From NCBI GenBank assembly GCA_022839105.1, contig JALHDH010000012.1, forward strand, positions 1-40,834: 40,834 bases of DNA, written 5' to 3'. How positions within the stretch are numbered: the stretch's first letter is position 1; every line of letters starts with the position of its first letter. A program made the translations under genes and the position numbers. Under the pieces are notes generated by a model. The model was not told the DNA's origin and did no database searches. It saw only the letters and a program-made list of their open reading frames with translations. Positions 22,901 to 28,834 of the stretch are shown in pieces. This stretch comes from a bacterium (lineage in GTDB: Bacteria > Vulcanimicrobiota > Xenobia > Xenobiales > Xenobiaceae).

Positions 22901-25900
22901 CCAACCGGAGCATCGCGGAGGAGAAGGGCCTCGGCGGCCTCAAACGGCTGTGGATGTTCGCAGTCCTCTGGGGGCTGGGGCTCCCCGAGTGCTTCCCGGA
23001 GGACCAGCCCCCCGGGCGCATCGAGGGGTTCGGAAGGCCCAGCCGGATTGGCCGGAGGAAGCGACACGAGGGCGACCCTGGCTTCCAACTCAAGACCGAC
23101 TGACTGCAGACCGACGGGTTCCGGCTCCGGCGAGGTTTCGGCCAAGGCCGGATGGCAGTCCCTGAGGACCTCCTCTGGAGGAAGGTGGGCCAGGAGGTCG
23201 TCCCAGGTGGGGTGGTGGCGCTCCAACAGATCGGCCAGGTCTGTCGGCCCCAGCCAGGTCAAATGGCCGGGCAAGGCCACAGGCTCCAGGCTGACGACCG
23301 TGGTGCCCTCGGGCAGGGGCTCCAGGTCCTCCCCCAGCTCGGGGCAGCGAAGCCTCAGGGACTCCTTCCCGCGGTGCCCCCGGGCGTCCAGAGGATCGCC
23401 AGCCAGTCGCGTGACCTGCCAGCCCATCCGAGCGTGCAAGGCACAGGCGAAGCGACGGAAGGTGGGCAGGTCCATCTTCTGCACTTCCGGCCAGGGGATG
23501 GGACCGAAGGGGTTGTCCGGGACCTCCAGGATCTCGACCAGCTTCTGGGTTTCCACCTCGCGAGAGGCTACCGGGAAGAGCGCGCTCTCCTGCAGCCGGC
23601 GCTTGCTCTCCAAAATTTCGTGCAGCCGCTCGTCCAGACTGGTGAACCCGGCTCCGAGGGCCAGGGGGTGATAGACGTGGACGGGGCGGTTCTGACCGAT
23701 CCGGTAGACGCGATCGGTGGCCTGGTCCTCCCGGGCGGGGTTCCAGTGGCGGGTGAAGTGGATGACGTGGTTGGCCTCGACGATGGTCAGGCCGACCCCT
23801 GCCGCCAGGGGAGACAAGACCAAGGCGGAGAACCCCTCGGTGCCAGCGAAGCGCTGCAGGACCTGGCGCCGCGGGCTGGCTCCGCCCCCTGCGGCGGTAG
23901 CCGAAACCTCGCCGTTGATCATGCCCACCGGGATCCGGAACTCGCGCTCGATCAAGGCGACAATCAGGCGCTGCAGGTCCCGATACTCCACGAATACCAG
24001 GGCCTTCTCGCCCTGCTGGCAGATCTCGCGGAGCTTCTCCAGCAGCCAGCGGATCTTGCAGGAAGCCTCTACGGCCTGTGCTGTGGAATGCTCCGGTCCC
24101 AGTCCCTCCGCAGCGCAGCAGAGCTGCCGCAGGCGGCTCAAAAGGTCCATCACCCCCTGCCCTCCCGCCCCTCGGGTGACCCGATAGTCGGCTACGGCTT
24201 TCAGGTAGTCCTGCTGCTGGCGCGAGGTCATCGCCAGCGGCACGAAGTGCAGATTGCGCTCGGGCAACCCCTCGAGGTAATCCTGCTTGCGCCGACGCAG
24301 CAGGCTGGGACGGGCTCTGGTCGCGATGCGGGCCGCCAGGCTGGCATACTCCTGGTCGGAGCTGGGGGCGTAGGCAGCCAGGAACTCCTTCTGGGTCCCC
24401 AGGCAACCGCGCGAGGCGAAGTCCATCAAGGACCACAGGTCGCCCAGGCCGTTCTCGACCGGCGTTCCGGTCATGGCCACCCGGAAGCGGGCCGACAGGT
24501 AGTGCAGGGCCTGGGTGGTGCGGGTGACGGGGTTCTTGATGCTCTGGGCCTCGTCGGCCACCAGGACCGACCAGCGCACCCGCCCCAGGGACTGGTAGTA
24601 GTCCCTCACCGTCGCGTAGCCGGTCAAGACGACGGGATACTCCTGGAGCCGGGTCGGATCCAGCCCCTCCCCCCGGCGCAGACTCTGCAGCCCCTGCCCG
24701 TGCAGACGGTAGATCCGGTCGTCCTGCAAGTGCCCCGGGCCACGGAAGAACTTGCGGTATTCCTCCTCCCAATTGTCCAGAAGGCCGATGGGGACGACCA
24801 GCAGGGCCGGGCCGTGGTCTGGATGCTGCTGGCGATACCACTCCAGGAAGGTCCACACCTGGAGCGTCTTGCCCAGGCCCATGTCGTCGGCCAGCAGGGC
24901 CCCGCGAGCCAGGCCGTTGCGAACCAGCGTCTGCAGCCAGGCGATGCCATGAAGCTGGTGCAGCAGGGGCCGGACATGCAGCGAGAGGCTGCGCGGCAAT
25001 TCTGCGGGCTCGCAGGGCACGCCACCGATCTCAGGGGCGGGCCGGAGCGCGAGGGGCGGGGGCTCGGGGGCGAGAGCCGGCGGCGACATGTGAACGGGAG
25101 CCGGCGGGGCGTGAGCCTGTGGGACGGGGGCGGGAGCTTGCGCCGCGGGAGCCTGTGGGACGCGGGCGGGAGCTTGCGTTCCGGGGCCGGAAGGCGAAGA
25201 TGCAATGGCACGTCTTGGCGCGGCGGGGGCAGGAAGCTGCGTGGCGGGAGCGGGAGCCGAAGGGGCGATTGCAGGTGTTGGCCCAGCGGAGGCGCGGAGT
25301 GCGGGCTCTGGAAATGCTGTCGCAGGCAGTTCCAAGACCTGCGGCAGATGCTCCAAATCCGACCCGGCCTGCGACGAAGCCGGACCAAGGAGCGCCGTCG
25401 GCTTCGCGGCGGGTCCTTGGAGCCCGCAGGCTGGCGGACCTGAAGCAGGCTCCGCCGCTGCCGCCTCCAGACCCGGGCGCACAGGCTCGGGACAAGGGGG
25501 AGTGAACTCGTCCAGGGCCTCCAGGAGCGAGGGTTCCACCCGCACCAGGTGGCCCTGGAAGTCCAACGAGAGGCGGCCCTCCTCCAGGCTGGCGCCAATC
25601 TCCCGGCGCAGGAACTCCAATGTGCCTGGATCGGCTGGAAGGGTCAGGGCTTCCTGGCCGCACTCCGACTCCAGGTGCAACTCCAGGACGTTCTCTTTCT
25701 GGCGCCGAGGAAGGGCACGATAGCGCCGGATCCCGGCCCGGTGGACGCACTCGCTGAAGTTTTCCAGATCGACCGCCCCCGCATTGAGGAAGCGCTCCGG
25801 GTGGTCGAGGAATTCCTGTTTGCGAGGTCCGCGCAAATGACCCAAGGGACGGATCTCCTCCAGGGCCTTCAACAAGGGTGGACGGGCCACCAGGCGGACT

Positions 25901-26691
25901 CTCTCACAGTCGCCCCGGCGGAAAGACAGAATCGGCGTCAACATAGGCCTCTGATCCAGGCAGGCGCGCAACTCGCGCCCCTCCACCACCCCCGGCACGG
26001 CCAAGCGGACCTGAAGCGCCCCATCCGGTCCCGGCTCGACTCCCAGTTCAAGATCGAGGGAAGTCGGAGCCAGGATCTCCTCGGACTTCAAGAAGGGGCT
26101 CAACTGGACCCCCGCCTCCAGAATCAGCGGCCGCAGGAGGGCAAAGCCCGCCATCCGCTCCTCCGTGGTCGCCGACTCCGCGCACCGGGTCCAGGGTCCG
26201 ATGGCTTCCAGAAGACGCCATTGAGGCGCCGAAAGCAGCCAGCGGTGCGAACCCTGCTGGAAGAAGCAACCCCGACGCTCCAGGCCGGGCACATCCCGTC
26301 CCAGGTCATCCAGGAAGCGTAGATGCAGGGCAAAGGAGGGCATGTTGAAGGTGCCGACCTCCTCGACCCGGAGGAGATAGGGGAATGGCTCGGCTACCCG
26401 CAGGGCCCGGAGATCCTGGTCGGTCTGCTCACGGAGATCCGCGTAGGGGATGAACAGTGCCCCGTCATCCAGCCGCGCGGCTTCCAGTTCCACCATCTGG
26501 CGCAAGACCAGCAACCGGGTGTGCTCCTCCGGGGGCCAGGCCTCGAGGGCTGCCAGCCAGTCCTGGGGCGCATTCTCAGCCCGGACCACCAGGCAGTCCT
26601 CCGTCAGTGCGAAGGAAAGGCCCGGCGTCACCCGGCTCGGAGGCGAAGGCTTGGACCGCCCCAGAAGCCTGCGCAGGAAGTCGGCGCTCAT
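19912..26691 (-). CDS. zorD: ZorD-like SNF2 helicase with Mrr-like region and a giant C-terminal extension
   Basis: 2,259-aa protein; ATG at 26691 overlaps the zorC stop (ATGA). Layout: an N-terminal ZorD-type region (1-410); a Pro/Ala-rich linker (about 413-537); an SNF2 ATPase with Walker A LLADDMGLGKT (about 600), DEAQ in VADEAQSIKNP (about 712), GTPVENGLGDLWSL (about 742) and DQATDRVYRIGQNRP (about 995); then an Mrr-like segment FRRFACALHARMGWQVTRL (about 1,075-1,180) in which the usual QxK is LRLRC, so nuclease activity is doubtful. Type I ZorD proteins are about 1,100 aa. The extra residues 1,190-2,259 contain a zincin-like YLHAFVHRLLGHL (about 1,369, Glu of HExxH replaced) and an S24-like FLVEVPDRALEPEFPEGALL (about 1,620, catalytic Ser replaced). 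The rest is unrecognised. Role: DNA-processing effector recruited when ZorAB senses phage at the envelope. Confidence 0.82.
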   Translation of the reverse strand: MSADFLRRLLGRSKPSPPSRVTPGLSFALTEDCLVVRAENAPQDWLAALEAWPPEEHTRLLVLRQMVELEAARLDDGALFIPYADLREQTDQDLRALRVAEPFPYLLRVEEVGTFNMPSFALHLRFLDDLGRDVPGLERRGCFFQQGSHRWLLSAPQWRLLEAIGPWTRCAESATTEERMAGFALLRPLILEAGVQLSPFLKSEEILAPTSLDLELGVEPGPDGALQVRLAVPGVVEGRELRACLDQRPMLTPILSFRRGDCERVRLVARPPLLKALEEIRPLGHLRGPRKQEFLDHPERFLNAGAVDLENFSECVHRAGIRRYRALPRRQKENVLELHLESECGQEALTLPADPGTLEFLRREIGASLEEGRLSLDFQGHLVRVEPSLLEALDEFTPPCPEPVRPGLEAAAAEPASGPPACGLQGPAAKPTALLGPASSQAGSDLEHLPQVLELPATAFPEPALRASAGPTPAIAPSAPAPATQLPAPAAPRRAIASSPSGPGTQAPARVPQAPAAQAPAPVPQAHAPPAPVHMSPPALAPEPPPLALRPAPEIGGVPCEPAELPRSLSLHVRPLLHQLHGIAWLQTLVRNGLARGALLADDMGLGKTLQVWTFLEWYRQQHPDHGPALLVVPIGLLDNWEEEYRKFFRGPGHLQDDRIYRLHGQGLQSLRRGEGLDPTRLQEYPVVLTGYATVRDYYQSLGRVRWSVLVADEAQSIKNPVTRTTQALHYLSARFRVAMTGTPVENGLGDLWSLMDFASRGCLGTQKEFLAAYAPSSDQEYASLAARIATRARPSLLRRRKQDYLEGLPERNLHFVPLAMTSRQQQDYLKAVADYRVTRGAGGQGVMDLLSRLRQLCCAAEGLGPEHSTAQAVEASCKIRWLLEKLREICQQGEKALVFVEYRDLQRLIVALIEREFRIPVGMINGEVSATAAGGGASPRRQVLQRFAGTEGFSALVLSPLAAGVGLTIVEANHVIHFTRHWNPAREDQATDRVYRIGQNRPVHVYHPLALGAGFTSLDERLHEILESKRRLQESALFPVASREVETQKLVEILEVPDNPFGPIPWPEVQKMDLPTFRRFACALHARMGWQVTRLAGDPLDARGHRGKESLRLRCPELGEDLEPLPEGTTVVSLEPVALPGHLTWLGPTDLADLLERHHPTWDDLLAHLPPEEVLRDCHPALAETSPEPEPVGLQSVGLELEARVALVSLPPANPAGPSEPLDAPGGLVLREALGEPQPPEDCEHPQPFEAAEALLLRDAPVGPSWLSHLSAALLLGQDLPGTRIWLSSKLAVAPDAAARLPDHAFLPGLTAQTLASATGRAAEDLFRAPLDGEADAALLPEGRAWRLYLREGLEPQQQVRLYLHAFVHRLLGHLRDGDNLGHWDRLSLLEPPSRRWDREVESLLGLSTPYPTPGPGHSLAAESLPEVAPEDCTPRPIDLLRPPREVPELTLYAEEALGRRQLFNEVDLLEGLWGSGEEARLGEDVRFEELVPGLWKHRAQALTNELLVGAILAGWDGRGWEERLERLNHERGGHHLWNPEDGRLRLLPEDRLILRRLPLRLRPEPLQGEVCPPLLTLSGAGEWLAGTAPLQPRGYVLLEPHDAEPLPDGAFLVEVPDRALEPEFPEGALLLLGPDSGEGLHLLLREGVAALGTLAPEACPLARVQRRIESSEVVEFDLPGLAVRRRSGQADLERRLQRLALRRSMRAQPLAGKEPAASASRPIPPELALSQDGQELLLLFPPRAFPPDVELVEVEGLRRAAGAFIRPVPMVVPARDGVYRPQAWCAGQARLLPDWVCPGLAPEAATAFAASAGSPGCRLRGPLSPGRSYRLVTPPTRRGTARRLVHHGYATRLGRLAGTGHSFDVLEMAVSRGQDLLLDRLLGRLGLNRSPAGLEIEVGQGLPERLHETPSGEVVPVYDGGAPLRLHLGAPGELEAGQAWLLLAGPQATLRRPLPSGSSWQAELRDAAPGLWIAELRDLASDLEPVSTTFLLETPLQESQPVAATWSLAWGGEQVPPGQVLPAGDLLGGLSSLDLRLPPLWSLSVQALGLGQTSLLRTTRADLQGRVELAVLRGELRSFLAENRVSRITFSAGELGAAVLLHEGLADEGDLVGRLRRLAGQVDLETLDFDPLQERLAGWILPVLRALGLEAATAGVMQGFPVGVGALLEGRPVLETYAWLQPVDVLDHADRNPDLQSARQRARSEDLDLVVVTDGLCWAIQRTRSRLGLSAARHDLREAFADPGSRLLLDFIRDLGG
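25113..25184. repeat. Two tandem 36-bp units in the zorD linker
   Basis: Units 25113-25148 and 25149-25184 differ at only a few positions and encode the Pro/Ala/Gln/Val-rich linker (APVPQA-type repeats). They keep the frame, so the linker length can vary without breaking the gene. Confidence 0.7.
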
Positions 26692-27971
26692 CGCCTCGGC
26701 ACGAAGACCGCGGGAGGGAACTCGTTGTTGAGGGCGACGCGGAGGCGTGCGGCGTATTCCTGGCGCCATTCCGAATCGCGAAGATTCCTGGCGGGATGAA
26801 TCACTCGATGGGGCCAGTTGATGCCTGCCTTGAGCCGATGTATCGAGTAATAGGAGGAGGCCCACCAGAAACCAGCCGGCTTGTGCTCGGTGCGATACCC
26901 GAAGGTGGCATTTCCGACCTGGCTGAACTCCACGATCCACCACTGACCGACCTTGAGAAAGACAGCGCTGACGCTCGAGGGCGCGTCGCGGAGGTAGGCG
27001 ATTTCCCTGCCAAGGGCACTCCTGATCTCCGGATTCCTGCTGTAAGAATCGTTTGAGCCGACCACGATCCGGACGTCGTCCACCTGATCCAGATACTGCA
27101 TCCAGAAGTGCAGGCGATGCTTGTCGCCTCCCTGGACCAGGTGTTCATAGAAGAGCTTGATGTTCTTCTCGTTGACCCACTTCCGGGCCAGATCCCGGGC
27201 CAGCTCGTCGATGGTCTGCCAAAGCCCCTTCCTGTCCATGGACGGATGCCCGAGGTTCTTCAGGAAGAAGGCCTCGATGTCGGGGACACGACGAAGCGAG
27301 GCGTCGGAATTCAAGATACCCAACAACGCGCTTTCGACGATCCTGGGGATGAGGTGGCTGTATCCGCCCTCCTCGACGAATGAATAGAATTCCGACCTCT
27401 TCTCGACCTGCCCAACGGCGGTCCAGCCTCCCAGAAGAACCAGGGCCTGATGGAGCAGCCAGCACTGGGAGGGGAGCCGGGATTGCTTGAAGCCCTCGCG
27501 GAGGCTGCTCGCCTGACACAGCAGGCGGGCCAGGTACTCAGGGCCCCTCGTTCCGAAGAGCTCGAGATGCCTGAGCCAATGCTCGAACTGGCGATGCCGG
27601 GGGCCGTGGCGCTTCAGGCTGGCTTCGACCCAGCGGCGCAGGAGTTCAAAGCCCTGGGTCCGAGAGGTGGGGTGACGCAGGAGGCAGTAGATCGCACCAC
27701 CCAGCGCCCGGCCGCGCCCGGCCTCGAGTTGCTCGGTCAAGACCTCCAGGGCTTGCGGAAGGCATGGGCGGTCCATCAACGGAGGCTGCCCCTCCGCCAA
27801 GGAGTAGGGCAGTTTGCGCAGGTCCCTGGCGGAAAGCGGCTGCTGCCGCGAAAACCGCTCGACCAGATCCTTGTAGTCATAAGGAGGACGGGTTTCCCCC
27901 CCGCCCAGGCGGCGCGACAGCCTCTCCAGGCATTCGCCGAGATTCTTGGGCCCAGTGAACGAGAGGCTCAC
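26688..27971 (-). CDS. zorC: ZorC, EH_Signature-domain protein of type I Zorya
   Basis: 427 aa from GTG 27971, which overlaps the zorB stop (GTGA) and has GGAAG just upstream; an in-frame ATG at 28010 without a ribosome-binding site would add 13 residues. The protein is mostly helical in its first 300 residues (LERLSRRLGGG, LLRRWVEASLKRHGPRHRQF). The C-terminal third has the EH_Signature pattern: HRLHFWMQYLDQVDDVRIVV followed by VSAVFLKVGQWWIVEFSQVG and NATFGYR. ZorC defines type I Zorya and is reported to bind DNA near the ZorAB motor, acting with ZorD on incoming phage DNA. Stop-start overlaps with zorB and zorD indicate one coupled operon. Confidence 0.85.
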   Translation of the reverse strand: MSLSFTGPKNLGECLERLSRRLGGGETRPPYDYKDLVERFSRQQPLSARDLRKLPYSLAEGQPPLMDRPCLPQALEVLTEQLEAGRGRALGGAIYCLLRHPTSRTQGFELLRRWVEASLKRHGPRHRQFEHWLRHLELFGTRGPEYLARLLCQASSLREGFKQSRLPSQCWLLHQALVLLGGWTAVGQVEKRSEFYSFVEEGGYSHLIPRIVESALLGILNSDASLRRVPDIEAFFLKNLGHPSMDRKGLWQTIDELARDLARKWVNEKNIKLFYEHLVQGGDKHRLHFWMQYLDQVDDVRIVVGSNDSYSRNPEIRSALGREIAYLRDAPSSVSAVFLKVGQWWIVEFSQVGNATFGYRTEHKPAGFWWASSYYSIHRLKAGINWPHRVIHPARNLRDSEWRQEYAARLRVALNNEFPPAVFVPRR

Positions 27972-28822
27972 CGACTTCCAGACCCGGAGTCCTGACTTGT
28001 GAGCTGCCATTCGATCAGGGGGTTCTTGAGGATCAGTTTCAGACTGACCCGCCGATGCTGCTTCGAGGGCCTGTTGTTGGCGTTCTTCAGCAACTCGGAA
28101 TCCTTCAGCCCGGGGTCCTTTGCGCGCCAGGCTTTCAGCGCCTCCACGTTGGAACGCCCGCTGGCCGAGACGAGCGAGCGGAGCGCCTCCTTGTGCTCGA
28201 AGTTGTTATCTGCCCGGAAGACGTAGCGGGCCACCGCGACCGAGCGATTCTGGGTCAGGGCAAGATTCTGCAGATAATTCTCGTTCGGATCCGAAACTCC
28301 CTGAGCATCCGCATGCCCCTCAAACACGACTTCCTTGATGATCTCAGCGTATTTTGGGTTGGTCACGATGGCAGACCACTCCGGCACGACCTGGTCAAGA
28401 ATCCTCTTGCCTTCAGGCTTGAGGACAGCCTTCCCCGTATCAAAGAGAATCTTGTCGTCGATGCGCACCTCGCCCGTCTTGCTGTCGATGGTAATGGTCC
28501 CTTTTGGAAACTTCCCCTCCAGCATTGCCAATTCCCGGAGCAGCCCTTTCATCTTCTCTGCATTCTTATTCAGGTTGACACGCTCGACCTCGTCTTGAGT
28601 CTTTTTTAGCTCCGTATTAGCCAATTCAATTATTTCACTTTTGGATTCAAGTTCTTTGTTCTTGGCTGCAAGCTCCCTCATGTTCTCCTCACTCAATGCC
28701 TGAAAGGCCAGCAGCAGCACCAGGAAGACCATGACCAATGCACTCAGCAGGTCACTGTAGGTGATCCAGAAGGGATTCTCGCCGGACTCGGAATCCCGAC
28801 GACGCCGACCTGGAATACGCAT
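27968..28822 (-). CDS. zorB: ZorB, MotB-like stator subunit with OmpA-like domain
   Basis: 284-aa inner-membrane protein. ATG at 28822 with AAGGAG 8 nt upstream. A short basic N-terminus is followed by one transmembrane helix (about 18-44, FWITYSDLLSALVMVFLVLL) carrying the proton-binding Asp24, equivalent to the essential TM aspartate of MotB and Escherichia coli ZorB. Next come a coiled-coil linker (about 45-95) and an OmpA/MotB peptidoglycan-binding domain (about 110-260; ILFDTGKAVLKPEGKRIL, VVFEGHADAQG, LALTQNRSVAVARYVF). With ZorA it forms the proton-driven motor anchored to the cell wall. The linker DNA (28561-28680) is only about 41% GC, far below its surroundings. Confidence 0.95.
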   Translation of the reverse strand: MRIPGRRRRDSESGENPFWITYSDLLSALVMVFLVLLLAFQALSEENMRELAAKNKELESKSEIIELANTELKKTQDEVERVNLNKNAEKMKGLLRELAMLEGKFPKGTITIDSKTGEVRIDDKILFDTGKAVLKPEGKRILDQVVPEWSAIVTNPKYAEIIKEVVFEGHADAQGVSDPNENYLQNLALTQNRSVAVARYVFRADNNFEHKEALRSLVSASGRSNVEALKAWRAKDPGLKDSELLKNANNRPSKQHRRVSLKLILKNPLIEWQLTSQDSGSGSR

Positions 28823-28834
28823 CTTGGCTTCTCC

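Noticed and set aside
12114..26691. DISARM system
   Set aside because: It would need a separate DrmB with DUF1998, a DrmA of a different helicase type, a DNA methylase and a PLD protein. None is present, and zorABC identify Zorya instead.
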